Notes under the pieces: model-generated
The model's database searches: none
Told to the model about the DNA's origin: nothing
What the model saw: the letters and a program-made list of their open reading frames with translations, nothing else
Shown here: positions 23,217 through 33,138 of the stretch, one piece after another
How positions within the stretch are numbered: the stretch's first letter is position 1
Layout of the letters: every line of letters begins with the position of its first letter
Made by a program: the position numbers and the translations under genes
Assembly (NCBI RefSeq): GCF_046115505.1
Contig: NZ_CP170736.1
Span: 1,364,001-1,428,000, forward strand
Reading direction: 5' to 3'
DNA: 64,000 bases
Source of the DNA: Dellaglioa kimchii
GTDB taxonomy: Bacteria; Bacillota; Bacilli; Lactobacillales; Lactobacillaceae

Positions 23217-24185
23217 ATGTCGGGTCAATTCGCAAAAGGTCAATTAAAATTATTTGCACTTAATTCTAACGTTGAATTAGCGGAGAAGGTGGCTAAGGTT
23301 TTAAATACTAGTCTTTCTACAGCATCCGTGAAACATTTCAGTGATGGCGAAATTCAAATCAACATTGATGAAAGTATTCGTGGCGCAGATGTTTATGTTA
23401 TCCAATCAATCTCAAATCCAGTAAATGAAAATTTAATGGAACTTTTGATTATGGTTGATGCGTTACGTCGTGCAAGTGCTGGTACAATTAACGTTGTAAT
23501 GCCTTATTATGGTTATGCACGTTCAGATCGTAAGGCACGTTCACGCGAGCCTATTACAGCTAAGTTAGTTGCAAACTTTATTCAATTAGCCGGTGTTTCT
23601 CGTGTAATTACACTTGATTTACATGCTGCTCAATTACAAGGGTTCTTTAATATTCCAGTTGATCATTTAGTTTCATTAGAAATTCAAGCTAAATACTTCA
23701 TTGAAAATGGGATTACAGATGATGTTGTTGTGATTTCACCTGATCATAATAGTGTTAAAGGTGCTCGTAATATGGCTGAAAAGCTTAAAGCACAAATCGC
23801 TATTGTTGATAAACGTGGATCTGATTTTGCTGATAATATTGCGGCAACATCAATTATTGGTGATGTAAAAGGACGTCGTTGTATCATTATTGATGATATG
23901 ATTGATACCGGAACAATGATGACTGATGCAGCACGTGCACTTAAAGCTGCTGGTGCAACAGATATCTATGCTTGTGCAACACATGCTGTGATGTCAAAAG
24001 GTGCGATTGAAGCTTTATCTGATGACAACATTAAACAAGTGATTGTAACAGATAGTATCGTTGTTCCAGAAGCTAACAAGCTTGATAAACTTGTGCGCTT
24101 ATCAGTTGCAGATCTATTTGGACAAGCAATTGATTTAATTCATAAGAACCGCTCAGTTGATAAATTATTTACAGAAAAAGATTAA
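23217..24185 (+). CDS. prs: ribose-phosphate pyrophosphokinase (PRPP synthetase)
   Basis: A cytoplasmic enzyme making PRPP from ribose-5-phosphate and ATP for nucleotide, His and Trp synthesis. It has 322 residues, the class I length. Motifs: the flexible-loop region YYGYARSDRKARSREPI, the LDLHAAQLQGFF segment and the PRPP-binding loop CIIIDDMIDTG. RBS ACGGAGG precedes the ATG. A -10-like TATAAT is at 23169-23174. The hairpin after the stop makes it monocistronic. Many lactobacilli carry a second prs, and this isolated copy could be either one. Confidence 0.95.
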   Translation: MSGQFAKGQLKLFALNSNVELAEKVAKVLNTSLSTASVKHFSDGEIQINIDESIRGADVYVIQSISNPVNENLMELLIMVDALRRASAGTINVVMPYYGYARSDRKARSREPITAKLVANFIQLAGVSRVITLDLHAAQLQGFFNIPVDHLVSLEIQAKYFIENGITDDVVVISPDHNSVKGARNMAEKLKAQIAIVDKRGSDFADNIAATSIIGDVKGRRCIIIDDMIDTGTMMTDAARALKAAGATDIYACATHAVMSKGAIEALSDDNIKQVIVTDSIVVPEANKLDKLVRLSVADLFGQAIDLIHKNRSVDKLFTEKD

Positions 24186-24192
24186 ATTAAAA

Positions 24193-24237
24193 TAAACCGC
24201 TGGTTAAATCACCTTTGTGATTTGGCCAGCGGTTTTT
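24193..24237 (+). terminator. terminator of prs
   Basis: Stem AAACCGCTGG(TT/CC)AAATCAC with near-perfect complement, short loop and TTTTT tail. Confidence 0.9.
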
Positions 24238-24322
24238 ATGTGTTCTGAAAAAATATAACAGCTAAATATGGTATATTATTAGGTAATGATAACGAGTTAG
24301 CGGTATGAAAAGGGGAGTTAAA

Positions 24323-27300
24323 ATGAGTTTAAAATTTGTCTTAGGAAAAGCTAGTAAAGACCATCAAGCAAGCCTTGTTGCACAATTGAAAGCAGCGCAA
24401 ATAACGGATTCAACGGCATCTTTTTTTTATCTTGTTCCCAATCATATTAAGTTCGAAGCAGAAGTTAGTATCCTTGAAGCATTAGGTAAAGACAAACTTG
24501 TCGAACAAAATATTTTTGCACAATCGAACGTTCAAGTCTTTTCGTTTACTCGATTAGCTTGGTTCTTTTTGAAGAATACGCCCTATTATCAGATTCCTCG
24601 TTTATCCCAATCTGGATTAAATATGTTAGTTTATCAATTAATTTCAGAACATGAAGATGAATTAACAATATTTCGTGGTGAAAGAACCCAAACTGGTTTT
24701 ATCTCACAACTAGTCAGCCAGCTTAAAGAACTAAAAGTTGGTTGTGTGACAGTTGATGATTTAACTCAGATTGCAGAATCTTTCCCAACAACTGGGGATT
24801 TAGGTGCTAAATTACATGATTTACAAATTATCTATCGTGCGTTTGATGCAGCGATGGCAGACCGATATATTGAAAATAATGATTTATTAGCAGAACTAAG
24901 TCGTTATTTAACAGATGACGTTTTGAAGACGAGTTATTTTTATATTGACCATTTTTCTCAATTTACAGCACAAGAGCAGGAACTTGTGAATGCACTGATT
25001 AAAGGTGCCAAACAAATCACAATTGGCTTAGTCTTAGATAAAGGCAATGCACATGAAGTTGCTGAAAAATCTGACTTATTTTATAAATCAAGTCGTATGT
25101 ATGTTAATTTGATTGAAAAAGCACATCAAGCTCAGATTCCAGTGTTAACGGATAGTTATGCTGAAACTAAAGTTAATCAGAATCCCGACTTATCTCGTTT
25201 GGAAGATTTTTGGATTGATTCTAGACGGTTAGTTAAAACAAAATCAGAAGTACTAAAAAATTCAGATTCTATTCAACTTTTTGAAGCCGATAGTCGATAT
25301 ATTGAAATTCGACAAGTGGCAACAAAAATCCGCCAGTTAGTTGCAACTAAGGGGTATCGTTATCGAGATTTTATGATTTTAACGCGACACTTAGATAGCT
25401 ACGAAACGGTTATTCCGCCAGTTTTTAAAGAATTTCAAATACCCTATTTTAACGATTTACAACACGCAATGGCAGATCATCCTTTAGTCGAGTTACTGGC
25501 AGCGTTATTTGAGGTGAAAGAAAAGCATTATCAATATGGCGCAATGATGCGCTTATTAAAAACTGAATTATTAATACCACAAATAGAAAATCATACTATG
25601 CCAATTGAACAGTACCGTAGTGCTGTCGATTTAACGGAAAATATGGTTTTAAAATACGGTTTTTCTGGTTCTCAGTGGCTACGTGAAGATGATTGGACGT
25701 TCTACCGGTTCGATTTTACGGATGCAGATGAGCAACAGACGGATAAGGACCAAAATATCACAGCACAAATTAATCAAATAAGACATTTTGTTAAAGATAT
25801 TTTACCGGTATTTTTCAATCAATTAGATCAGGCGACAACCGGTGAAGAAGGGGCAAAGCTAATTTATCAGTTCCTTGTTGAACAGGGTGTGACACAACGT
25901 TTGTTAAGTTGGCGAGATCGTTATTTAGCTGCTGGAAATATATCACAATCAGAAGAACCAGAACAAACTTGGCAAACGTTTGTTGGCATGTTAGATGAAT
26001 ATGTTGAAACGTTGGGAACTAAAACGTTCAATGCCGCTGACTTCATGGCTTTGATTCAAGCGGGGTTTGAAGGTGCAAGTTACTCACAAGTGCCATCAAC
26101 ATTAGATCAGGTCGTTATTTCTGAATCAGGGATGGTTCAAATGAACAACCGAAAGATTACCTTTATGATTGGATCAACTGATATGGTGATGCCAGAACAA
26201 GTTAGTCAGACACAATTATTAACAGATGATGATCGAGCACAAATGGCTAACCAATTAACTGAAGATCAATATTTAGCCGATTCGGCTATTAGTCAAATGG
26301 CAGCTGAACCCTTTTTGAATTATCTCGGTTTTTTAGGGCCACGCGAACAATTGATTTTTTCATATCCAAGTGGCAACGATGGTGAAAAAAATTTAAATCC
26401 ATCGCCTTATTTAATGATGATTAAAGAACACTTCAATTTATCCGTTCAACACTTAGCTGCTAATCCTGAATTAACAGAACAATCAGTCCTAGATTTTATC
26501 GGAACAAAACGTAGTACATTATCATCATTGGTGGTTGCTAGTCGACTTGCCAAAACAACTTCAGTCCCCATGCCTAGTCCTTGGTTGTATGTGTTACGTC
26601 AATTGTCGGCTGACCCAGAAATGGGACCGTTAACGAAACAATTATTAGGAAGTTTAGCGTATAAAAATATACCTGTTAAGTTAACACCGGAAATTATAAC
26701 TGATTTATATGGAACACAAATGAATACTTCGATTTCAAAATTAGAAACTTTCTATCGCAATCCATTTGAATATTTTTTACAATATGGGTTGAAATTGAAA
26801 GAACGAGACATTTTCGAGTTATCCCCTGCAAGTACGGGTGAATTTTTCCATATGGGGTTGGATGAGTTGATGAAAGTTGTGACTGAATCAAATCAAGTCT
26901 ATGCCAATGTACCTAAAGCACAACTAGATGAGTATCTGAATGTAATTTTAAAAGATATGCGCGAGTTACCTCAGTTCCAAATCCTAGGTAGTTCAAGCCG
27001 AATGGGCTATATTGCTAAACAATTAAGTCTTCTATTAAAACAAGTGACACATGCTATGTGGCAACAGGGGCAACAAACAAAGATGAAGCCACTAAAAACA
27101 GAAGTCTTATTTGGTCATGTTGGTGCTGAGTCAGGATTGAAAGCCTTAGCGTATAAGTTACCAGGCGGCCGTTCAGTTAAAGTGCGTGGTAAAATTGATC
27201 GAATTGATTATATGAAGGTTGATTCAAAACAATATCTTGGAATCGTTGATTACAAATCAGGGATTCGAAAGTTTGATTTTAGTGATGCTTTCTATGGATT

Positions 27301-27892
27301 ATCAATGCAAATGTTAACTTACTTGCAAGCATTAATTGAGAATGCAGAGGCAATTGCACCAAATACTGGCCTGAAAACTTCGGCAGCTGGTGCGGTTTAC
27401 ATGCACTTACAAAATCCTAAGCTAAAAATTGAAGATGTACAGAAAAAAGGATTGGATAATACGTTGTTAAAAGCAAACCAAATGGATGGGCTATTATTGG
27501 AAGATGAGCAGTTACTGAGTCATTTAGATACCGATTTTGAAGATGAATCAACAGGATTTTCATTAATTTATCCCTTTAGAAAAACGAAAAAAGGGTTCAC
27601 ATCACCATCAGCTCGTTCAAAAAAATTAATTTCACAATCAGATTTAGATTTCTTGTTGGTACACAATAAACAATTAATTATTGATGCGGCAACAGATATT
27701 TTCGCAGGGATAATCGATTTAAGTCCGGCTAGATGGAATGCTAAAAAAACAGCCCTACAATACTCACCATATAAATCAATATTCCAATTTGATGCGATGT
27801 TACCCGAAAATAATTACCATGAAATTAGTAAATTAAGCTGGGAAGAAATTGAAAAATGGATTATAGACGGGGAGGCAGACAGTAATGAGTAA
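24323..27892 (+). CDS. rexB: ATP-dependent helicase/nuclease subunit B (RexB/AddB)
   Basis: Subunit B of the AddAB/RexAB double-strand-break resection complex, with about 1189 residues. ATG 24323 starts MSLKFVLGKAS with AGGGGAG upstream. The inactive-helicase half is followed by the C-terminal PD-(D/E)xK nuclease (KIDRIDYM...GIVDYKSG, about residue 965-985). It shows no Walker A at the N-terminus: GKASKDH stands where AddB has a GxxGSGK loop. It also lacks the iron-sulphur cysteines, with FYRNPFEYFL at the site where AddB has a Cys. Only one Cys is visible in the whole chain. This is the RexB form. The stop overlaps rexA by 8 bp. Confidence 0.93.
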   Translation: MSLKFVLGKASKDHQASLVAQLKAAQITDSTASFFYLVPNHIKFEAEVSILEALGKDKLVEQNIFAQSNVQVFSFTRLAWFFLKNTPYYQIPRLSQSGLNMLVYQLISEHEDELTIFRGERTQTGFISQLVSQLKELKVGCVTVDDLTQIAESFPTTGDLGAKLHDLQIIYRAFDAAMADRYIENNDLLAELSRYLTDDVLKTSYFYIDHFSQFTAQEQELVNALIKGAKQITIGLVLDKGNAHEVAEKSDLFYKSSRMYVNLIEKAHQAQIPVLTDSYAETKVNQNPDLSRLEDFWIDSRRLVKTKSEVLKNSDSIQLFEADSRYIEIRQVATKIRQLVATKGYRYRDFMILTRHLDSYETVIPPVFKEFQIPYFNDLQHAMADHPLVELLAALFEVKEKHYQYGAMMRLLKTELLIPQIENHTMPIEQYRSAVDLTENMVLKYGFSGSQWLREDDWTFYRFDFTDADEQQTDKDQNITAQINQIRHFVKDILPVFFNQLDQATTGEEGAKLIYQFLVEQGVTQRLLSWRDRYLAAGNISQSEEPEQTWQTFVGMLDEYVETLGTKTFNAADFMALIQAGFEGASYSQVPSTLDQVVISESGMVQMNNRKITFMIGSTDMVMPEQVSQTQLLTDDDRAQMANQLTEDQYLADSAISQMAAEPFLNYLGFLGPREQLIFSYPSGNDGEKNLNPSPYLMMIKEHFNLSVQHLAANPELTEQSVLDFIGTKRSTLSSLVVASRLAKTTSVPMPSPWLYVLRQLSADPEMGPLTKQLLGSLAYKNIPVKLTPEIITDLYGTQMNTSISKLETFYRNPFEYFLQYGLKLKERDIFELSPASTGEFFHMGLDELMKVVTESNQVYANVPKAQLDEYLNVILKDMRELPQFQILGSSSRMGYIAKQLSLLLKQVTHAMWQQGQQTKMKPLKTEVLFGHVGAESGLKALAYKLPGGRSVKVRGKIDRIDYMKVDSKQYLGIVDYKSGIRKFDFSDAFYGLSMQMLTYLQALIENAEAIAPNTGLKTSAAGAVYMHLQNPKLKIEDVQKKGLDNTLLKANQMDGLLLEDEQLLSHLDTDFEDESTGFSLIYPFRKTKKGFTSPSARSKKLISQSDLDFLLVHNKQLIIDAATDIFAGIIDLSPARWNAKKTALQYSPYKSIFQFDAMLPENNYHEISKLSWEEIEKWIIDGEADSNE

Positions 27893-30800
27893 GTTTACGT
27901 TTACACCAAATCAACAACGTGCTATCGATGAAAGTGGGACCAATATTCTTGTGTCAGCTTCTGCCGGTTCAGGTAAAACACGAGTTTTAGTTGAACGTGT
28001 CATTCAAAAAATATTAACGGGAACGGCTATTGATGACTTATTAGTTGTTACGTTTACAGATGCTGCAGCTAAAGAAATGCGTCAACGGATTCAGGTGGCA
28101 CTTCAAAAGGCAATCAATGAAGCAGATAATCATGAGCAAAAACAACATTTAATGGATCAATTAATGCGCTTGCCAGTCGCAAATATTAGTACATTTGATG
28201 CATTTTGTCTTCAATTAATTAAACGCTACTATTACGTGATTGATTTAGACCCCGTTTTTAGAATGTTAACAGATGTGACCGAGGCGGCTTTATTAAGAGA
28301 AAGTGTCTGGGAAGACGTACGAGAAATGTTATATGCCAAAGACGATATCGATTTTGAGAGATTAACGCAAAATTTTTCAAATGATCGAAATGATGATGGT
28401 TTATCTGAGTTAGTTTTTAGTCTATTTACATTTGCGAGTTCAAAACCAGATCCTACCGGTTGGTTGGCTAGTTTAGCGGCAACTTATGATGTTGGCGATA
28501 ATTTAATCAGTAGTTCGTTCTACCAAAAGAGCATTAAGCCATTAGTTCAAGCCAATTTAACGCAAATCCAGGCCGATTTAAAAACGGCTCTAGAGCTATC
28601 AATTCAATTTGGGTTAGAGAAACATCAAGCAGTGACTGAAGAAGAAAGTCAGATGTTGTTAGCTGTTATCCAATCTGTTGAAAATGATGGTTCTTGGAAT
28701 CAAATTCGCGATAATATTCGTGGGTACGAATTGAAACGTGCGCCTAGTGTGCCAGCTAAAAATTTAGAGGATGACCAAGCTGTTGCTAAGGATCAAATTA
28801 AAGAATTAAAAGCTGGAATAAAAAAACGTTTAGCTAACTTATCAGAACAATTTTTTGTTTTAAATGAAACAGAAACACTGCATATCATGATAGAATCAAA
28901 GAAATTAATTGAAAAATTAGTCAGTGTAATTGGCTTATTTAGTGAGGCCTTCACCAAAGAAAAACGTCAGAGACATATACTTGATTTTAATGATTTGGAG
29001 CATTTAGCACTGGACATTTTAGCGAGTGATTCTGAATCTTCTGAGCAAACACAAGTTGCCCTACAAGCAAAATATGAAGAAGTTCTGGTAGATGAGTATC
29101 AGGATACTAATCAATTACAAGAAGCTATTTTGACAAGGGTAACAACGACTAATCCCGGTAATATGTTTATGGTGGGGGATGTAAAACAGTCAATATATGG
29201 TTTTAGACTGGCCGATCCTAGTTTGTTTTTAAGTAAATATCAAGCATATAAAGAAACTGATAGTAATGGAAATCGAATTATCTTAGCTGAGAATTTCCGT
29301 TCTGTAAAGAATGTAACGGATGTGACTAACCTAATTTTTACCCAGATCATGGATGAAAACGTTGGACAAATGGCCTATGATAATGATGCTAAATTGGTTT
29401 TTGGGGCAAGTTACTACCCAGATATTGAGCAAAAAGCAGAAGTATTGATTTACGAATCTGATGAACCTGAGTCTGCAGATAGACCGGATGATGATAGTGA
29501 GGCAACGAATGATCAGTTTGAAATTGATGGTAAATCTGAAGGCCAGATTGCTTTAATTGGTCAACAAATTCAAGCGTTAATCGCAGATGAAACAGAAATT
29601 TTTGACCGTGACAAATCAGAAAAACGACCTGTTGAATACCGAGATATTGCATTACTAGTCCCAACGCGTAAAAATAATTTGGTAATTATTGATCAATTTA
29701 AAAAAATGGGTATCCCAGTTGTTGTAAATGATGCGGAGAGCTATTTCCAAACAACTGAAATCAGAATTATGATGTCATTATTACGAATTATTGATAATCC
29801 CTATCAAGATATTCCATTAGTAAGTGTCCTACGATCGCCAATTGTTGGATTAGATGAAAATCAGCTAGCCTATTTACGGATTGGTAACCGAACAGATGAT
29901 TACTATCAAGCGGTTTTAACTTTTTATCAAAATTTTGATACGTTTAAAGCAAGTAGTTTCGCCAAAACGCTTTATAATAAAATTGAACGTTTCTTAACAC
30001 AACTTTCAGGCTTCCGTGAAATCGCACATGAGAACCAGATAGCGACTTTAATTTGGCAGATTTATCAGGATACTGGATTTCTTGATTATGTCGGAGGGAT
30101 GCCAGCTGGAAGTCAGCGTCAAGCCAATTTACATGCGTTGTATAACCGAGCTCACGCTTACGAAAATAGTAGTTTTAAAGGTTTATTCCAGTTTGTACGC
30201 TTCATTGAAAAAATGCAGGAACGCGATAAGGATTTAGCTGAAGCACCTGTACAAAACGTTGCAAATGCAGTGTCAGTCATGACAATTCATGGTAGTAAGG
30301 GACTTGAATTCCCAATGGTCTTCCTGGTTGATGCGACACACCAGTTTAATCAAATGGCAATGCGAAAACCTTATTTAATTGATGATCAGGCTGGATTAGG
30401 AATAACCTATTTAAATCCTGAAAATCGGACGATGGAAGATACGTTACAAAAAACAATTGTGAAATCAGCTGCCATTGCAAAATCAGAAGCTGAAGAGATG
30501 CGATTATTGTACGTAGCCTTAACGCGTGCGGAACAACGATTATTTATTGTGGGTGCTTACACAAATAAAAAAACGGCAATTAATCATTGGCAAAAGGCAT
30601 TTCAAAGCCAACAACTAGTTTTAAATGCAACAGCTCGAAGTGGCATTAAAAATTTCATGGATTGGATTGGTATGGCACTAGTTCGTCATCCTGCTTTTGA
30701 TAAGTCGCTATTGTTGGATCCAGCAACATCATCATTACTATTAAGTGACGATGAAACGCAATTTAGTGTTAAATTTTATCAAAGAACAGATCTTAACCAG

Positions 30801-31625
30801 ATGAGTAAAACGAGCGAAGAAGTCTCTGAGACGGATTGGTTAGAAACAACCACAGGTGAGATGCCTGAAACGTTTGATGATATTGATGTTAATCAAATTG
30901 ATCAAGTCTTAAATTTTCAGTATCCATTTGATAATTTAACTAAAACAACTGCGTACCAAGCTGTATCGGAAGTAAAACGTCTATTCGATGATCCAGCTAA
31001 TCGCGAAATGAATCAGTTGAGTATTGAAGGGCAAGGGAATCGATACGTTACAAGCGAACTTGCTGTACCGAAATTTATGCAGGGGGTTGCAACACCAACG
31101 GGAAGTGATATTGGGAGTGCAACGCATCTCATTTTACAAGAATTAGATTTAACTAGTGAGATTACTTTAGCGGTAATCCAAGCTAAGATTGAGCAATTAG
31201 TGAAGGCAAAAGTAGTCACTAAAGAGGTTGCTGCATTAATTAATGGACAACACATTGCCAATTTCTTTCAAACCGATTTAGGTAAAGAAATTTTAACTGT
31301 AGGTAACGGGGTACAACGTGAATCCCCATTTTCAATGTTACTACCAGCCAATGAGCTATTTCAAAATGTTGAGTCAAATAAGGAAAAAGTTTTGATTCAT
31401 GGGATTATCGATGGTTATTTTGTAAAAGATAATATGTTGGTGGTATTTGATTATAAAACTGAAAAAGTTTCTAAAGACAATACAATAGAAGAAATCGAAA
31501 AATTGACAGCACGTTATCGTGGCCAATTGAACTTATATGGTGAAGCATTAGGGAATATGACTGGATTGAAAGTTGCGCATAAATACTTATACCTACTGTC
31601 TATTAATCAAGTTGTTGAAGTTTAA
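27885..31625 (+). CDS. rexA: ATP-dependent helicase/nuclease subunit A (RexA/AddA)
   Basis: A UvrD-like 3'-5' helicase with a C-terminal nuclease, 1246 residues. Seen: the Q-motif region FTPNQQRAI; Walker A SASAGSGKTRVLVERV (about residue 25); the DEYQDTNQLQ Walker B (about 405); motif VI LLYVALTRAEQRL (about 875); and a PD-(D/E)xK nuclease near the end (IIDGYFV...VVFDYKTEKV, about 1175-1195). With RexB it resects double-strand breaks for RecA-dependent repair and degrades linear DNA. The start overlaps rexB, so expression is coupled. Confidence 0.96.
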   Translation: MSKFTFTPNQQRAIDESGTNILVSASAGSGKTRVLVERVIQKILTGTAIDDLLVVTFTDAAAKEMRQRIQVALQKAINEADNHEQKQHLMDQLMRLPVANISTFDAFCLQLIKRYYYVIDLDPVFRMLTDVTEAALLRESVWEDVREMLYAKDDIDFERLTQNFSNDRNDDGLSELVFSLFTFASSKPDPTGWLASLAATYDVGDNLISSSFYQKSIKPLVQANLTQIQADLKTALELSIQFGLEKHQAVTEEESQMLLAVIQSVENDGSWNQIRDNIRGYELKRAPSVPAKNLEDDQAVAKDQIKELKAGIKKRLANLSEQFFVLNETETLHIMIESKKLIEKLVSVIGLFSEAFTKEKRQRHILDFNDLEHLALDILASDSESSEQTQVALQAKYEEVLVDEYQDTNQLQEAILTRVTTTNPGNMFMVGDVKQSIYGFRLADPSLFLSKYQAYKETDSNGNRIILAENFRSVKNVTDVTNLIFTQIMDENVGQMAYDNDAKLVFGASYYPDIEQKAEVLIYESDEPESADRPDDDSEATNDQFEIDGKSEGQIALIGQQIQALIADETEIFDRDKSEKRPVEYRDIALLVPTRKNNLVIIDQFKKMGIPVVVNDAESYFQTTEIRIMMSLLRIIDNPYQDIPLVSVLRSPIVGLDENQLAYLRIGNRTDDYYQAVLTFYQNFDTFKASSFAKTLYNKIERFLTQLSGFREIAHENQIATLIWQIYQDTGFLDYVGGMPAGSQRQANLHALYNRAHAYENSSFKGLFQFVRFIEKMQERDKDLAEAPVQNVANAVSVMTIHGSKGLEFPMVFLVDATHQFNQMAMRKPYLIDDQAGLGITYLNPENRTMEDTLQKTIVKSAAIAKSEAEEMRLLYVALTRAEQRLFIVGAYTNKKTAINHWQKAFQSQQLVLNATARSGIKNFMDWIGMALVRHPAFDKSLLLDPATSSLLLSDDETQFSVKFYQRTDLNQMSKTSEEVSETDWLETTTGEMPETFDDIDVNQIDQVLNFQYPFDNLTKTTAYQAVSEVKRLFDDPANREMNQLSIEGQGNRYVTSELAVPKFMQGVATPTGSDIGSATHLILQELDLTSEITLAVIQAKIEQLVKAKVVTKEVAALINGQHIANFFQTDLGKEILTVGNGVQRESPFSMLLPANELFQNVESNKEKVLIHGIIDGYFVKDNMLVVFDYKTEKVSKDNTIEEIEKLTARYRGQLNLYGEALGNMTGLKVAHKYLYLLSINQVVEV

Positions 31626-31632
31626 GAATTTG

Positions 31633-31662
31633 AAGATCTCATTTTAATGAGGTCTTTTTTTA
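31633..31662 (+). terminator. terminator of rexBA
   Basis: Short stem AAGATCTCATT/AATGAGGTCTT with one G-U pair and a run of T. Confidence 0.75.
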
Positions 31663-31796
31663 ATCAGTAAAAATAAAAGGAAGATATTTTAAGCAATTCT
31701 GATACCACTTTATGTTAAAAAATATAATAGTATTGTATATAACAAAACTTTTTTTATAAATTGGTATAGATAGAATTCCGTTAAATGAAACAAGCA

Positions 31797-31811
31797 ATGG
31801 AAACGTTAAAA
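31797..31811 (+). promoter_or_regulatory. cre-like site upstream of the mannose PTS operon
   Basis: ATGGAAACGTTAAAA matches the cre consensus at 14 of 15 positions (A in place of the C at position 14). It lies about 105 bp upstream of the candidate promoter. The rest of the 490-bp gap holds small inverted repeats such as GGATA-ACTAA-TATCC but no gene. Confidence 0.5.
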
Positions 31812-31861
31812 AACCCATCATGTAGGTGGATAACTAATATCCATACGATTAAATGGTATGA

Positions 31862-31876
31862 TTGTAAGCGAATACA
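31862..31876 (+). promoter_or_regulatory. cre site upstream of the mannose PTS promoter
   Basis: TTGTAAGCGAATACA fits the cre consensus WTGNAANCGNWNNCW at all 15 positions. It is centred about 56 bp before the candidate transcription start, a position that could suit CcpA activation or repression. Confidence 0.68.
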
Positions 31877-31913
31877 AATTGATTTTTTTAATAGTAATTC
31901 GTAATCGTTGTGC

Positions 31914-31950
31914 TATACTTAACAACATAGACGTTATGGAAACGATATTA
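31914..31950 (+). promoter_or_regulatory. mannose PTS promoter (extended -10) with downstream cre
   Basis: TGCTATACT (TATACT at 31914-31919) is an extended -10 box with a poor -35. ATGGAAACGATATTA (31936-31950), 14 of 15 matches to cre, lies just after the expected start and could act as a roadblock. A leader of nearly 190 nt follows before manL. A fourth, weaker cre-like sequence is at 32058-32072. No sigma-54 (-24/-12) promoter is visible. Confidence 0.6.
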
Positions 31951-32116
31951 TTTTTGAGTATTTCGTAACATTTTAAAATTAAATTGGATTGCCTAGGAAC
32001 AAAAGCAAAATGCTTAAGTTGTTTTTGAAATAATTTTTGCGCGTTTTTATATTATAAATGTAAGCGTTTTTCCAGAGTTCTTACAGTAATCTGATAAAAA
32101 TTTAGGAGGTTTTAAA

Positions 32117-33100
32117 ATGGTTGGAATTGTAATTGCAAGTCACGGTAAATTTTCCGAAGGCATCATGCAATCCGGTTCAATGATTTTTGGTGAACAAGAA
32201 AATGTTCAAGCTGTAACTTTCATGCCAAACGAAGGACCAGACGATTTAAAAGCTCATCTTGAAGCAGCAATTGCTACTTTTGATGATCCTGAAGAAGTCT
32301 TATTCTTAGTTGATTTATGGGGTGGATCACCATTTAATCAAGCAAACGGTTTGCTTGACGCTCATAAAGATAAATGGGCAATTGTTACAGGTTTAAACTT
32401 ACCAATGTTAATTGAAGCCTATGCAGCACGCTTGTCAATGGATTCTGCACAAGAAATTGCTGCAAGTATTCTAAGTGAAGCAAAGGGTGGCGTTAAGATT
32501 AAGCCAGAAGATTTAGCACCAAAAGAAGCAGCTGTTGTTGCAACAAACAAACCTACTGGTTCAATTCCTGAAGGAACTGTAATCGGTGATGGAAAAATTA
32601 AATACGTCTTAACACGTATTGATTCACGTTTATTGCATGGACAAGTTGCGACATCATGGTCTAAATCAGTTAAGCCTGATCGTATTATCGTTGTTTCTGA
32701 TAATGTTGCTAAGGATACACTTCGTAAAAACTTAATTGAACAAGCTTCACCACCTGGTATTATTGCACATGTTGTGCCAATTGCTAAGATGATTGAAGTT
32801 TCAAAAGACCCTCGTTTTGGTGGGATGAGAGCATTGCTTCTTTTTGAAAGTCCACAAGATGTGCTAACAGCAATTGAAGGCGGAATGAAATTTGACGAAG
32901 TTAACCTTGGTTCAATGGCTCATTCAGTTGGAAAAGTAGTTGTTAACAACGTATTATCAATGGGACAAGACGATGTTGATACTTTTGAAAAATTAGAAGA
33001 TAAGGGTGTTAAATTTGATGTCCGTAAAGTACCTAACGATTCAAAAGATAGTATGGCTAACATTCTTAAAAAAGCTAAGAGTGAATTAGCAAAAGCTTAA
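32117..33100 (+). CDS. manL: PTS mannose-class EIIAB component
   Basis: A cytoplasmic phosphotransfer protein of the mannose/glucose PTS, 327 residues. The EIIA domain (1-130) has its phosphorylated His in IVIASHGKFSEG (His10). An Ala/Pro linker (about 135-160) leads to the EIIB domain with the phospho-His in DSRLLHGQVATSW (about residue 185). It passes phosphate from HPr to the sugar through EIICD. RBS AGGAGG is upstream. It is first gene of manLMN. The main role is glucose/mannose uptake, and in many relatives the system is also a receptor for class IIa bacteriocins. Confidence 0.96.
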   Translation: MVGIVIASHGKFSEGIMQSGSMIFGEQENVQAVTFMPNEGPDDLKAHLEAAIATFDDPEEVLFLVDLWGGSPFNQANGLLDAHKDKWAIVTGLNLPMLIEAYAARLSMDSAQEIAASILSEAKGGVKIKPEDLAPKEAAVVATNKPTGSIPEGTVIGDGKIKYVLTRIDSRLLHGQVATSWSKSVKPDRIIVVSDNVAKDTLRKNLIEQASPPGIIAHVVPIAKMIEVSKDPRFGGMRALLLFESPQDVLTAIEGGMKFDEVNLGSMAHSVGKVVVNNVLSMGQDDVDTFEKLEDKGVKFDVRKVPNDSKDSMANILKKAKSELAKA

Positions 33101-33138
33101 ATAACACAATAAAAGAAAATTAATTTAGGAGGCTTATT

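Noticed and set aside
31663..32116. Sigma-54 promoter for the mannose PTS operon
   Set aside because: No TGGCAC-N5-TTGC type sequence is visible, while an extended -10 box is.
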